Part shown: positions 50,928 through 59,107 of the stretch, piece after piece | Layout of the letters: every line of letters starts with the position of its first letter | Numbering within the stretch: the first letter of the stretch is position 1 | Source: Streptomyces aureus | GTDB taxonomy: Bacteria; Actinomycetota; Actinomycetes; Streptomycetales; Streptomycetaceae | Assembly (NCBI RefSeq): GCF_000725495.1 | Contig: NZ_JNZD01000015.1 | Location: forward strand, 62,001-126,000 | Length of the DNA: 64,000 nucleotides | Direction of reading: 5' to 3' | Notes under the pieces: generated by a model | Seen by the model: only the letters and a program-made list of their open reading frames with translations | Databases searched by the model: none | Told to the model about the DNA's origin: nothing | Translations under genes and position numbers: made by a program

Positions 50928-51676
50928 CCGCAATTGGCCGTCAGCGTCTCGGCAGCCGGCGGGATCGAGGAGCGCACGCCGGTCCCGTTCCGCCTTCGAG
51001 CCGCCGCGCCCGCGCGGAGAGGGCACCCGCTCAACCGCGGCCCGCACACGCTGCGGGTCTGGAAACACGTAGGGCCCCTGCGAGTCGAGACCAGCTTCAC
51101 CAGCAGAAAGTCACTCCCAGCCGACCTCAGGAGCCGATACCGCTCCTCGCAGTGGAGGTCGAGCGTGGACACCACTGGAAGTTTGCGGCGCCACCCACGC
51201 GTGCCGCGACGTCGACCATGCCCCGCACCGGTCATCGCGCGGTCCTGTCTCCGGGTGATGGACGAATCGGTCCCCGCGGAGCGCAGGGGGCGGGATGCCG
51301 GTCGGTCCGACGCGGTGGTGGGCGCCGGGGGAGTGGATAAGTCGGCGATGTCCAGCGCGGTGTCGGGCCGGCAGTGGCCGCAGGCGCGGACGCCCGAGGC
51401 GAGGAGGCGGCGGGCCTCGTCGCGGGGGACGGGGCGCCGCCGTGCACCGGCGGCGTAGCAGCCGCCGAGGTGGACCTCGATGGGCGGGCGGCCGTTGCCG
51501 ATGCCGAGTTCGACGACCCAGTCCGGCTCCGGGGGCCGGTTCCTGCGGCCCTGTTCCCGTTCGGCCTCCCGCTCCTCCAAGGCGGCGATCTTGGCGTCGA
51601 TGCGCTGCAGCCACAGGGTGTGCCACACCCGCAGGGTGAGCAGTCGTGCCAGGTCAGGCGGCAGGTCATCGAACAT
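50822..51676 (-). CDS. DUF6233 protein with unusual long C-terminal extension
   Basis: The first 115 or so residues are a clear DUF6233 protein: DDLPPDLARLLTLRVWHTLW, PDWVVELGIGNGRPPIEVH, and cysteines in LGGCYAAG and ACGHCRPDTAL. The frame then stays open for another 165 residues of Ser/Arg/Thr-rich sequence, and its last 106 bases overlap the oppositely oriented regulator gene. DUF6233 proteins I know end soon after the CGHCRPDT motif, so the tail probably reflects a lost stop codon or frameshift and may not be functional. The start is ATG 51676. The function of the family is unknown. Confidence 0.65.
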   Translation of the reverse strand: MFDDLPPDLARLLTLRVWHTLWLQRIDAKIAALEEREAEREQGRRNRPPEPDWVVELGIGNGRPPIEVHLGGCYAAGARRRPVPRDEARRLLASGVRACGHCRPDTALDIADLSTPPAPTTASDRPASRPLRSAGTDSSITRRQDRAMTGAGHGRRRGTRGWRRKLPVVSTLDLHCEERYRLLRSAGSDFLLVKLVSTRRGPTCFQTRSVCGPRLSGCPLRAGAAARRRNGTGVRSSIPPAAETLTANCGQSDVRGISWPGAATGAVMSSSSMASWSGVPGSAV

Positions 51677-51723
51677 GCTTACGATTCTAGATCCATGGGT
51701 ATCGGATTCGTCATCCCGCGTGT

Positions 51724-51739
51724 TCGAATCTTAGTTCGA
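51724..51739 (+). promoter_or_regulatory. LexA-like SOS box upstream of the Y-family polymerase gene
   Basis: TCGAAT-CTTA-GTTCGA (51724-51739) differs by one base from the actinobacterial SOS box TCGAAC-N4-GTTCGA. It ends nine bases before the polymerase-like start and overlaps an AT-rich GATAATAT that could be its -10 element. The divergent DUF6233 start is at 51676. Damage induction of the polymerase-like gene is the obvious reading. Confidence 0.7.
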
Positions 51740-51747
51740 TAATATGG

Positions 51748-52773
51748 ATGGTGGAGGTGAGTGCTGTGGAGACGGCGACGGGAGCACGACGGATGGCCAG
51801 CGTGATGCATGTGCGCTGCCCGGACCGGCTGGGGGAGGACCTCTACCGGCAGGTCCTCGAGCAGATGGCGGAGCTGTCGCCGGTCGTCCAGGCGCTGCCC
51901 CCGACCGCGGCCCTCATGGAGCTGAAGGGCGCCCTGCGCTACCACGGCACGGACGCCGCCCGGCTGGGCGAGGTGCTGCGGGTACGGACCATCTCGCGCC
52001 TCGGCGTCGACATCCGGGTCGGTGTCGGCCCGTCCATCACCGTCGCGGCCACCGCCTCCGGCCAGGTCGCGGGGCCCGGTGGCGTTCTCGCCGTCGCGCC
52101 CGACGAGGCCGCGCGGTGGCTGGGACCGCTGCCGGTCGAGGCCCTGCACGGCATCGGCCCCCGCCAGGCCGAGATTCTGCGCGACTACGGAGTCCACGAC
52201 ATCGGTCTGCTCGCCGCCCTCCCGCCCGAGACCGTCCAGCGTCTGCTGGGCGGCCGGGCCGGCCGGCAGGCCGCCGACCGGGCCCGCGGCATCGACCCCC
52301 GCCCCGTCACCCCGCGCACCCTGCCCGCCACCGCGAGCGTCCACCGCGCCTTTCCCCGGCATGCCCTGGACGGGGCCGCCGTCCGCGCCGCCCTCCTCGA
52401 CGCGGTCGTCACCCTCGCCCACCATCTGCGCCGCCGCGGCCAGGCCGCCCGCGGCCTGACCCTGACCCTGCGCTTCGCCGGCGGCACCACCTGGGACAAG
52501 ACCCGCCGCCTCACCGAGGCCTCCGCGCACGACGACGACCTGCGCACCACCGCCTACCGGCTCATCGACGCGGCCGGCCTGCAACGCGGCAGGATCACCG
52601 GCATCACCCTGAAAGCCGAGGACCTCATTGCCTCCGGACGGGTCGCCGAACAGATCAGCCTCGACCGGGCCCGCGAAGCCCGCCTGGTCGCCGAGGAGGT
52701 CAGCGACCGCATCCGCGCCAAATTCGGCCCCGCCGCGATCCGCCCCGCCACCACCCTCCTGCGCGTCTCCTGA
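51748..52773 (+). CDS. DinB/ImuB-like Y-family polymerase homologue, catalytic residues missing
   Basis: This 341-residue protein keeps the Y-family layout: a palm-like start (SVMHVRCPDRLGEDLYRQ), SPVVQALPPTAALMELKG, the helix-hairpin-helix ALHGIGPRQAEILRDYGV and a little-finger part with RGLTLTLRFAGG. The aspartate that opens catalytic Y polymerases and the S-x-D-E-A motif are absent (VMHVRCPD and LPPTAALMEL occupy those places), so it is probably non-catalytic, like mycobacterial ImuB. ImuB-type proteins recruit DnaE2 to the sliding clamp in damage-induced mutagenesis. No clear clamp-binding motif, imuA or dnaE2 is seen in this window. ATG 51748 is used; the first nine residues are uncertain. 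Confidence 0.8.
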   Translation: MVEVSAVETATGARRMASVMHVRCPDRLGEDLYRQVLEQMAELSPVVQALPPTAALMELKGALRYHGTDAARLGEVLRVRTISRLGVDIRVGVGPSITVAATASGQVAGPGGVLAVAPDEAARWLGPLPVEALHGIGPRQAEILRDYGVHDIGLLAALPPETVQRLLGGRAGRQAADRARGIDPRPVTPRTLPATASVHRAFPRHALDGAAVRAALLDAVVTLAHHLRRRGQAARGLTLTLRFAGGTTWDKTRRLTEASAHDDDLRTTAYRLIDAAGLQRGRITGITLKAEDLIASGRVAEQISLDRAREARLVAEEVSDRIRAKFGPAAIRPATTLLRVS

Positions 52774-53492
52774 TCGACCGACTCGCGCCTCCGACAGCCT
52801 GCAAGCCGGGTCGGCGTCCTGGCCGGATCCTGCTTCCCGGAGAACGGACGCCACTGGTCACGCGCTCCGGGCGGCAGACCACCAGTACGGCCTGCCTGGT
52901 CTCTGTTCTTGCCGGTGCCGGCCGGCATGATCACCAGGGCCTGTTCGGGAAGCGTCGAATACCGGTGCCCGATCACCGCGTGCGGGGCCCCGGCCTGAGG
53001 TGGCCTCAGGCCTCCCTCGCGGACCGCGGGGTCCAGTTCCCGACACCCGAAGGAATTCCGACCACAGCGGCTCTCGCCGCCCTCCCCGGTCCGCAAGTCC
53101 CCTTCTGGGAACAGAAGCTGACGGACTGTATTGCCCTGCAATCGCTGCGGGATTCCGTCGGCTCAACTGGCCTGTTCCATGCACAGGTTGGAACCGCGTC
53201 CGGCGAAAGACGCCGAGGTACTCGGTGGTGGCCGGCATGGCCCCTGTGTCCGCGGAGGCGCCGCGGACTGCCTGATCGCGTGCCGCCACCATTGCGTGCG
53301 GCACTACGCGTACCCACGGGGCCGCCGCCCTGCGTGGCCCGCCTCCCGCTCACGGCCCACCCCAGAACCGGCGGCACCGCCGGTGGCTCGTCCTCGCTCC
53401 AAATCCGACAGCTCGGTGACGCTTGCTTTCGAGGGGCACGGCCACAGGTGCAGCGCCTCTCCGGGCTCTTACTGGTGGTCCAGGTGAAGTGC
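52774..53492. other. 719-base spacer without a supported gene
   Basis: Several frames stay open by chance but none has a family motif or good start. A perfect 9-bp hairpin (GGCCTGAGG at 52992-53000 with CCTCAGGCC at 53004-53012) could end the polymerase transcript. Composition is slightly less GC-rich than the neighbours, so a decayed gene is possible. Confidence 0.4.
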
Positions 53493-54248
53493 TCAACCGC
53501 CGTTGGGCTGCGGGCCGTTCAATGCGGCGCTCAGGTCAAGTGCCGTGGAGGTCGGGTTGGGTGGCGGGTTGAGGACGACTTGAGCCTGACCGGGGACCGG
53601 CGGAGGCGGGGTCATGTCGGACTGGGGGAGTTTGGGGGGTGTCGTCTGGTTGAAGACCGTCGTGTCGAAGTCGACGAGGCCGGTCTTCTCCATCACTGTG
53701 ATGTGGTCCAGAACGGTGTTGTTCGCCTGGTCGGCGAGGGCCCGGACCAGGGTGTTCTTCGTGGTCGAGCGGACCTTGGCGATTGCGTTGAAGATCGATC
53801 CGTGCGTCATCCGAAGGATGTTGGCGAAGTCGGTGTCGAACTGTTTTCCCGACTCCGCCTTCAGCTGGGCGACGAAACCTTCCTGCTGGGGGCTCGCCAC
53901 GTTGGGGAGGGTGATGTTCAGCATCGGTGCGATCTTGCGGCAGCTGGTGTCCAACGCCGCATGCCCGTCCACGAGATGCCGGCTCGCAACCTTGACGGCT
54001 TGGCTCTGTCCCTTTTGCAGGCCGATCAGACCCAGCGGGTGTTCCCACAGGCCGGCCGCCCGTACTTTGACCACGAAGTCCCGTTCGCCTTCTGTCAGCG
54101 GACCCCATTGCGTGTTGGCAATGATCCGGTCGGTCGACGTCGACGTCGTGCTGATACCGAGCATCGCCGGGTAGACCAGGGCGGCCAGGGTCAGGGTCAG
54201 AGCACCCCCCACTATGAGTGTCCCTGCCACATTTGCCGAACGCTGCAC
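53493..54248 (-). CDS. DUF4142 exported protein
   Basis: This 251-residue protein has an N-terminal hydrophobic segment (GTLIVGGALTLTLAALVYPA) acting as signal or anchor. A ferritin-like helical DUF4142 domain (about 55-205) follows, with LTEGERDFVVKVRAAGLWE, VASRHLVDGHAALD and ILRMTHGSIFNAIA. A proline-rich C-terminus ends it. The start is GTG 54248, because AGGAGGAGG lies directly before it and encodes GGG in the longer frame. The function of DUF4142 is unknown; it has been linked to envelope or stress phenotypes. It has no operon partner here. Confidence 0.85.
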   Translation of the reverse strand: MQRSANVAGTLIVGGALTLTLAALVYPAMLGISTTSTSTDRIIANTQWGPLTEGERDFVVKVRAAGLWEHPLGLIGLQKGQSQAVKVASRHLVDGHAALDTSCRKIAPMLNITLPNVASPQQEGFVAQLKAESGKQFDTDFANILRMTHGSIFNAIAKVRSTTKNTLVRALADQANNTVLDHITVMEKTGLVDFDTTVFNQTTPPKLPQSDMTPPPPVPGQAQVVLNPPPNPTSTALDLSAALNGPQPNGG

Positions 54249-54877
54249 CGTGCCTCCTCCTATCGGCATGTCGCCGATCCATCGTCACGCTCTCGGGGCG
54301 GGCGAAGAGGAATACGCAGGGCGAAGCGCATGGACTCACCGAGCTCGAGAATCTTCACAGCCAACACACAGTGTGGTCCCGGGGGCGTGTGGGCCGGCGG
54401 CCACGGCGCGCTGAGAACGACCCACGCAGGGAGTTGAACGCCCAGTGCATGCTCGGTAAGGGGGCTGGTGCCGAGCTGGGCCGCGGATCAGTGGCCTTCG
54501 CTGACGCGGTCGCTGCCGGGGCGCCCGAGTTGGATCATGGCGCGGGCGATGAGTTCGAGGGCGTCGCTGTATGCCTCGGCGCGGCGCTCTTCCAGGGCCT
54601 TGCCGGCACAGCCGTCCTGGACGGGCCCGTTCACCGGGCTGAGCCCAGGCCGCTTCGGAGGGACCGCCGCCGTCACCTCGGCCCGAGCGATCAGTCGGCG
54701 ACGCCGAACCCCCCGAGCTCGTGACGGACGAAGGGATTGTTCCATGGGCCGTCGGCGTCCCCACAGGACGTCATCCCGGTCGGTCGGTTGGAGGACAGGC
54801 AGCACAGGCCAACCGTCGTGGACGACGACCCCGTGTCGCCCACCGCGCCGGCCCCCAAGCGGTGAAAGAGTGGAGCC
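54249..54877. other. Spacer upstream of the DUF4142 and SRAP genes
   Basis: Apart from a weak 48-codon frame at 54488-54634, no gene is supported. The SRAP ribosome binding site lies at its right edge. Confidence 0.4.
54488..54634 (-). CDS. Possible small protein, 48 residues
   Basis: GTG 54634 opens a short frame reading NGPVQDGCAGKALEERRAEA, then SDALELIARAMIQLGRPGSD, ending SEGH. Its amphipathic helical character and third-position GC look coding-like. I see no ribosome binding site and no known family. The frame is also open upstream without coding character. It may equally be the tail of a decayed gene. Confidence 0.35.
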   Translation of the reverse strand: MNGPVQDGCAGKALEERRAEAYSDALELIARAMIQLGRPGSDRVSEGH

Positions 54878-55621
54878 ATGTGTGGTCGGTACGCATCCAC
54901 GCGTGGCCCGCAGGAGCTGGCCCCGCTCTTCAACGTGCCCGATGTGCCCGTACGGGAGACGCTCGCGCCGAGCTGGAACGTCGCCCCGACCGACGAGGTG
55001 TGGGCCGTCCTCGAACGCGCGCCCCGCGGCGAGGACGGCGACGGTCCGGTGGAACGGGCGCTGCGGCCGCTGCGCTGGGGACTGGTCCCCTCCTGGGCGA
55101 AGGACCCGAAGGCCGGCGCCCGGATGATCAACGCGCGGGTCGAGACGGTGCACGAAAGGCCCGCGTTCCGCCGCGCGTTCACCCGCCACCGCTGTCTGCT
55201 GCCCGCCGACGGCTTCTACGAGTGGGAGCAGGTGAAGGACCCCGGCACCGGCAAGGTGCGCAAGCAGCCGTACTTCATCCACCCCGAGGACGACCGGGTG
55301 ATGGCGCTCGCCGGGCTGTACGCGTACTGGCGCGACCGGACGGTCCAGCAGGACGACGACCCCGCGGCCTGGCTGATGACCTGCACCATCATCACCACCG
55401 AAGCCACGGACGCCGCCGGCCGCGTCCACCCCCGCATGCCGCTCGCCCTCACCCCCGAGCACTACGACGCCTGGCTCGACCCCGCCCATCAGGACGCCGA
55501 CGAACTGCGGGCCCTGCTTGACCAGCCGGCGGGCGGCCACCTGGACGCCCGCCCCGTCTCCACCGCCGTCAACAGCGTCCGCAACAACGGCCCCCAACTC
55601 CTGGACGAACTCATCTCCTAG
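54878..55621 (+). CDS. SRAP (HMCES/YedK) family DNA-protein crosslink peptidase
   Basis: This 247-residue protein has the full set of SRAP active-site elements: Cys2 (MCGRYAS), the asparagine in NARVET (near residue 87), the glutamate in GFYEWEQV and the histidine in RVHPRMPLAL. Cys2, exposed after methionine removal, forms a stable thiazolidine crosslink with abasic sites in single-stranded DNA, shielding them from breakage. AAGAG lies about six bases before the ATG at 54878. I see no SOS box immediately upstream, although it lies 2 kb from the LexA-controlled polymerase-like gene. It stands as a single gene. Confidence 0.95.
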   Translation: MCGRYASTRGPQELAPLFNVPDVPVRETLAPSWNVAPTDEVWAVLERAPRGEDGDGPVERALRPLRWGLVPSWAKDPKAGARMINARVETVHERPAFRRAFTRHRCLLPADGFYEWEQVKDPGTGKVRKQPYFIHPEDDRVMALAGLYAYWRDRTVQQDDDPAAWLMTCTIITTEATDAAGRVHPRMPLALTPEHYDAWLDPAHQDADELRALLDQPAGGHLDARPVSTAVNSVRNNGPQLLDELIS

Positions 55622-55760
55622 GAGTGAGTTGTCCGGTCGGTCTTGAGACTGGTCTCCGGTCGGGTCGTCGACCGGACATGGGGCGGGGAGATCTGGTGAT
55701 CGCCAGGCGGCCCCAGTCCGGCGGCCCTAGTCCTGCGGAGAAGCCATCGGGGCGCGCAGC

Positions 55761-56681
55761 TCACCGCCCCGCCACCTCCAGGACCGCCTTTCCGGGGATC
55801 CGACGCCCGCGGAGCGCCTCGGCCGCCTCGTCGAAGCGGTCCCAGGATCCTTGCCAGCCGATCTCGACGGTGACGGCCCCCTCGGCGGCCAGCTCGGTGA
55901 GAACGGCCAGGTCCGCGCCGGTGTCGCCCTCGATGACGAAAGAGGTCAGCGATTTGGCCGGGCCGACGGTCGCGTACGGCGGAAAGACCGCCGGCTCCCC
56001 GGAGGTCCAGCCGACGCTCTGCACGCTGCCTCCGGGAGCGAGCAGGTTCCACGCCGCCACGAGCTGGGAGCCGCCGACGCTGTCGATGACCACGTCGACC
56101 GGTTGCTGGAGTCCTTCGAGTCCGATCAGCACCTCGTCGGCACCGGCCTCGGCCAGCCCCTCCCCTCGGGCGGCCGAGCCCACGGACGCGATCACATGGG
56201 CACCGGCCCGCGCCGCCAGCTGAACGGCGAACCGGCCGACTCCGCCGGAGGCGCCGGTGATCAGCACCCTCTTGTCCGGTCCGAGCCCGGCGGCCCGCAG
56301 CGAGCGCAGTGCGGCCACTCCGGCGACCGGCAGGGCGACCGCCCGCACCGGTTCCAGGTTCTTCGGAATCTCCGCAAGCGCACCCACGTCGATCGCGACG
56401 CGCTCGGCGAACGCCCCCGAGGTCAGGGCCACCACCTGGGTCCCCACCGCCGGGCCGGTTCCGTCGGCTGCGGCCCGAACCACTGTTCCGGCAGCGTCCG
56501 AACCGAGCACCGCACCTACAGGAACGCGACCGGAGCGGGCGTCGTTGAGGTCGCCGTAGTTCAACGAGGCGTGAGAGACGTCCACCAGGACCTGCCCCGG
56601 GCCGGGCACGGGCTCGGGAACCTCGGCGAGGCGGACAGCGGCGGGCGCGGACGGATCGACGACGAGAGCACGCACGGACAT
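55761..56681 (-). CDS. NADP-dependent quinone oxidoreductase-like protein (MDR family)
   Basis: This 306-residue medium-chain reductase lacks the zinc ligands. It has a GroES-like domain with VDVSHASLNYGDLNDARSG, LGSDAAGTVV and a Rossmann domain VLITGASGGVGRFAVQLA. The family reduces quinones or enones with NADPH. AAGGGAG lies five bases before the ATG at 56681, so the longer frame to 56801 is rejected. It is a single gene converging with the SRAP gene. The substrate is unknown. Confidence 0.9.
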   Translation of the reverse strand: MSVRALVVDPSAPAAVRLAEVPEPVPGPGQVLVDVSHASLNYGDLNDARSGRVPVGAVLGSDAAGTVVRAAADGTGPAVGTQVVALTSGAFAERVAIDVGALAEIPKNLEPVRAVALPVAGVAALRSLRAAGLGPDKRVLITGASGGVGRFAVQLAARAGAHVIASVGSAARGEGLAEAGADEVLIGLEGLQQPVDVVIDSVGGSQLVAAWNLLAPGGSVQSVGWTSGEPAVFPPYATVGPAKSLTSFVIEGDTGADLAVLTELAAEGAVTVEIGWQGSWDRFDEAAEALRGRRIPGKAVLEVAGR

Positions 56682-56982
56682 CTCTTCTCCCTTTGGTTCA
56701 CGACGAGTTACAGCAGCCATCGTCGGTAACCCTGCCCGCCGGCGGAAGGAGGCACATGCATGTAACGCAGCCTCACCCCCCATGTCCTGAAAGCTCCACA
56801 CGTCACCGACCGGGCTGGTGGGCTGGGCCCAGCGGCATCGGTCCGCGGTCGCCGAGGCCCGCGCCGCCTACGACGCCGCGGCCGAGCAGGGGCCCGACGC
56901 CGACTGAACAGACATGGCTACGGCTCCGCCCTCGGAACGGAAGAGGGGACGGAGCCGTGGTGGCCAAGAACGCTGCGACGGG

Positions 56983-57252
56983 TCAGGCGCGACTGCGGTT
57001 TCCGGTGAAGACCCGGTACAGGACCAGCAGGATCAGCGAGCCGACGACGGCGGCGATCCAGGTGGAGAGGTCGAAGAAGCCGTCGATGGAGTCGACACCG
57101 AAGACGACCTTGCCGAGCCAGCCGCCGAGGAGGCCTCCCGCGATACCGATGAGCGTCGTGATGATGATGCCGCCCGGGTCCCTGCCCGGCATGAGCGCCT
57201 TCGCGATGATGCCGGCGAGCAGTCCGATGAGTATCCAGGCGATGATGCCCAT
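56983..57252 (-). CDS. GlsB/YeaQ/YmgE family stress-response membrane protein
   Basis: This 89-residue protein has three short glycine-rich membrane segments: IIAWILIGLLAGIIAKALMPG, IIITTLIGIAGGLLGGWLG and TWIAAVVGSLILLVLYRVF. Members are small stress-induced membrane proteins formerly called transglycosylase-associated. Enzymatic activity is not established. The start is ATG 57252, with GGAG upstream. A perfect palindrome at 57282-57299 lies about 30 bases ahead of it. Regulation by a general stress sigma factor is likely from the family, but I find no consensus promoter. Confidence 0.9.
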   Translation of the reverse strand: MGIIAWILIGLLAGIIAKALMPGRDPGGIIITTLIGIAGGLLGGWLGKVVFGVDSIDGFFDLSTWIAAVVGSLILLVLYRVFTGNRSRA

Positions 57253-57281
57253 GATTGTGTCTCCTACCTGGTCGTATAAAG

Positions 57282-57299
57282 ACGGTGTCAGGACACCGT
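57282..57299. promoter_or_regulatory. Palindrome upstream of the GlsB/YeaQ gene
   Basis: ACGGTGTC (57282-57289) and GACACCGT (57292-57299) form a perfect inverted repeat around AG, in the promoter or 5' UTR region of the stress membrane protein. An operator is likelier than a terminator, given no gene ends here. Confidence 0.5.
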
Positions 57300-57407
57300 G
57301 TGATCGCTCCCCGCGATTTCAAACCACCGAGTGTGCGGCCCGAGGGCCAGGAACCCGCAACTGACCACCAAAGGGTTTGAACTCGGAAATGGGTCTAAGT
57401 GGTTGAT

Positions 57408-57602
57408 ATGGCACGTTCGACGCGAGAGACGGAACGCACGTACACGGCGCCCGACCACGACCTCTCCTGGCTGCCCGACCTCGCCGGGAAGCAGCCGCGG
57501 CCCACGCCCGGGAGCGCGAACTTCCCCAGGCCTGGGCCAAGGCCCGTAAGGCGGCTCGGAAGAAGCCGCCCTGGTCCTGAGACGACGTCCGGGCGGTCGT
57601 GA
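57408..57602 (+). CDS. Possible small protein, 64 residues
   Basis: ATG 57408 opens a frame MARSTRETERTYTAPDHDLS, then WLPDLAGKQPRPTPGS, followed by a Pro/Arg-rich end. The first half looks like a small Streptomyces protein; the second half looks better in another frame (ARERELPQAWAKARKAARK), so a frameshift is possible. No ribosome binding site is visible. GTTTGAAC...GGGTCT just upstream loosely recalls a SigB-type promoter. Low confidence. Confidence 0.25.
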   Translation: MARSTRETERTYTAPDHDLSWLPDLAGKQPRPTPGSANFPRPGPRPVRRLGRSRPGPETTSGRS

Positions 57603-57671
57603 GATTTCCACCGGTCCCCGGACAGCCGCATGCCGTGCGTCGGAACGCGCGCCGGGGGAACTGCTGAAGCC

Positions 57672-58046
57672 ATGACAACAACACTTGGTGCCTTCGTGCT
57701 CGGCACCCCCGACCCTCCCGCCCTGGCCGACTTCTACCGGGCCCTGCTGGGCTGGCAGGAAGTCGACCGCCAACCAGAGTGGGTACGCCTGCGGCACCCG
57801 GAGCGAGAACGCCCCGGCCTCAGCTTCCAGCTGGAGCCCGATCACATCCCGCCGGTGTGGCCGCAGCGCCCGGGAGTGCAGCAGATGCAGGCCCACTTGG
57901 ACGTGCAGGTGGACGACCTGGAGGCGGAGACCGCCCGCGCCTGCGCCCTGGGAGCGACGCTGGAGGAGCACCAGCCGCAAGAGGGCGTACGAGTCCTCCG
58001 CGACCCCCACGGCCACCCGTTCTGCCTGTTCCTTCCCGGCGCCTGA
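57672..58046 (+). CDS. VOC (glyoxalase-like) protein
   Basis: This 124-residue vicinal oxygen chelate protein has FVLGTPDPPALADFYRALLGW, QMQAHLDVQVDDLEAETARA and VRVLRDPHGHPFCLFL, the two-module fold seen in glyoxalase I-like and antibiotic-binding proteins of Streptomyces. Residues in QMQAH and the final strand could be metal ligands. ATG 57672 is the best start. The stop codon lies inside the first unit of a 13-bp tandem repeat. Function unknown. Confidence 0.87.
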   Translation: MTTTLGAFVLGTPDPPALADFYRALLGWQEVDRQPEWVRLRHPERERPGLSFQLEPDHIPPVWPQRPGVQQMQAHLDVQVDDLEAETARACALGATLEEHQPQEGVRVLRDPHGHPFCLFLPGA

Positions 58047-58123
58047 ACCCGGCGCCTGAACCCGGCGCCTGAACCCGGTGCCTGAACCCGGTGCCTGGGC
58101 GCCTGAACCCTGCGCCTGAACCC
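58038..58123. repeat. 13-bp tandem repeat containing the VOC stop codon
   Basis: Units of GGCGCCTGAACCC start at 58038, 58051, 58064 and 58077 (GGTGCC variant). A truncated unit lies at 58090, then further copies at 58098 and 58111. The stop TGA of the VOC gene (58044-58046) is the TGA of the first unit, so the expansion began at the end of the gene. The remaining units repeat TGA in shifting frames. Confidence 0.85.
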
Positions 58124-58311
58124 GGCGCGTGGTCCGACTGTGATTCTCGCCCCGGCCGCGAGATCGACGGCGTAGACCTCTCGACCCGGGGCACTTGAAG
58201 ATCTGCCGGATGCGACTGCTGCCGAGAGTGGCGTCAGGGACCACACGCGGCCCATGCCGTGGGTGATGGCCGGCCCCTGTGCGAGCGGTGTTGTGAAGGA
58301 GAGAAGCCCCC

Positions 58312-58557
58312 ATGATCCATCCGGCGGAGAAGGAACTGCGCGCCGTCCTGGCCCGGTTCGCGGACGCGCGCATCGAACACGACGTGCGCCCCTCCGGCCG
58401 CACCAGCCGAGCACTCGAGGACGCCACGTACACCCTGTGCGTGATGACGGGGGAGCAGACCGTCGAGCAGGCCCTTCGCACGGCGGACGCACTGCTCGCG
58501 CGGTGCGGCGCCGACCGTAAGGGCGGCCCGCGCGAGAACGCGACGCTCGCCGCGTAG
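58312..58557 (+). CDS. DUF5133 domain-containing protein
   Basis: This 81-residue protein has the DUF5133 pattern: HPAEKELRAVLARFADARIE and EDATYTLCVMTGEQTVEQAL, then ADALLARCG. DUF5133 proteins are small and largely confined to Streptomyces and relatives; no function is known. ATG 58312 follows GGAGAG. The stop TAG lies inside a 15-bp tandem duplication that extends into the 3' flank. Neighbours encode sigma-factor regulators, but a link is not shown. Confidence 0.85.
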   Translation: MIHPAEKELRAVLARFADARIEHDVRPSGRTSRALEDATYTLCVMTGEQTVEQALRTADALLARCGADRKGGPRENATLAA

Positions 58558-58575
58558 GAACTCGCCGCGTAGGAA
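58546..58575. repeat. 15-bp tandem duplication spanning the DUF5133 stop codon
   Basis: CTCGCCGCGTAGGAA occurs at 58546-58560 and again immediately at 58561-58575. The first copy contains the stop TAG of the DUF5133 gene and encodes its last residues. Confidence 0.9.
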
Positions 58576-58660
58576 CAGCCCCCGAGGGGCACGACGCGGT
58601 GCATGAGCGGGCGAAGTTCTGCCCTGCGGACCGCTCCGGGCCGCCGCTCCTCCCCGGCCG

Positions 58661-59107
58661 CTACGCCCCGTCGAGGGCGACCGTGGCGACGACGCGCTTG
58701 CCGGCCGGTGTCGTCTCGGTCGTGACGTTCCGGGCGAGGGCGGTGACGATCTCCAGGCCGTGCTGTCCGACCCGCAGGGGGTCCGGGGCCCTGGCGGCGG
58801 GGTGCACGGGACTGCTGTCCCACATCTCGATCCGCAGCGCGTCGCCGGTGATCCGCAGGTGCAGGAACGCTGGTCCGGGGGCGTACTTGCGGGCGTTGGT
58901 GACCAGTTCGCTCACGATCAGCTGGGTGATCTCCACCGTCGCGTCCACCACGGCGAATCCGTGCGCCTCGCGCACCGTGGTGAGAAAGGACGCCGCGAGC
59001 TGCCGGACCTGCGCCAGGGGAGAGCCGCCGACGTCCACGGCGAGCGAGGGCTCCACCGGCGACGGCTCCCCGACGTGCCCACCGGTCTCTTCAGGTGAAT
59101 GACTCAT
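58661..59107 (-). CDS. RsbW-like ATP-binding protein (anti-sigma/serine kinase type)
   Basis: This 148-residue HATPase_c_2 domain protein has N-box QLIVSELVTNARKYAPG, LRIEMWDSSP (G1-like) and GQHGLEIVTALARN (G2). Single-domain proteins of this kind in Streptomyces act as anti-sigma factors and serine kinases of STAS antagonists. The start is ATG 59107, with further in-frame upstream sequence less coding-like. It lies directly downstream of a PAS-GAF-PP2C phosphatase on the same strand (180-base gap), a natural partner-switching pair. The sigma partner is unknown. Confidence 0.87.
   Translation of the reverse strand: MSHSPEETGGHVGEPSPVEPSLAVDVGGSPLAQVRQLAASFLTTVREAHGFAVVDATVEITQLIVSELVTNARKYAPGPAFLHLRITGDALRIEMWDSSPVHPAARAPDPLRVGQHGLEIVTALARNVTTETTPAGKRVVATVALDGA

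Noticed and set aside
54488..55597. A minus-strand frame of 369 codons opposite the SRAP gene
   Set aside because: Only its last 48 codons have coding-like character; the rest is antisense to SRAP.
56818..56907. A 29-residue coding-like end (VGWAQRHRSAVAEARAAYDA...)
   Set aside because: Closed upstream by a TGA, too short and without ribosome binding site; possibly a remnant but not supportable as a gene.
57375..57397. GTTTGAAC...GGGTCT resembling a SigB-type promoter
   Set aside because: Spacing is short and the -10 does not match GGGTAY; the gene it would drive is itself doubtful.
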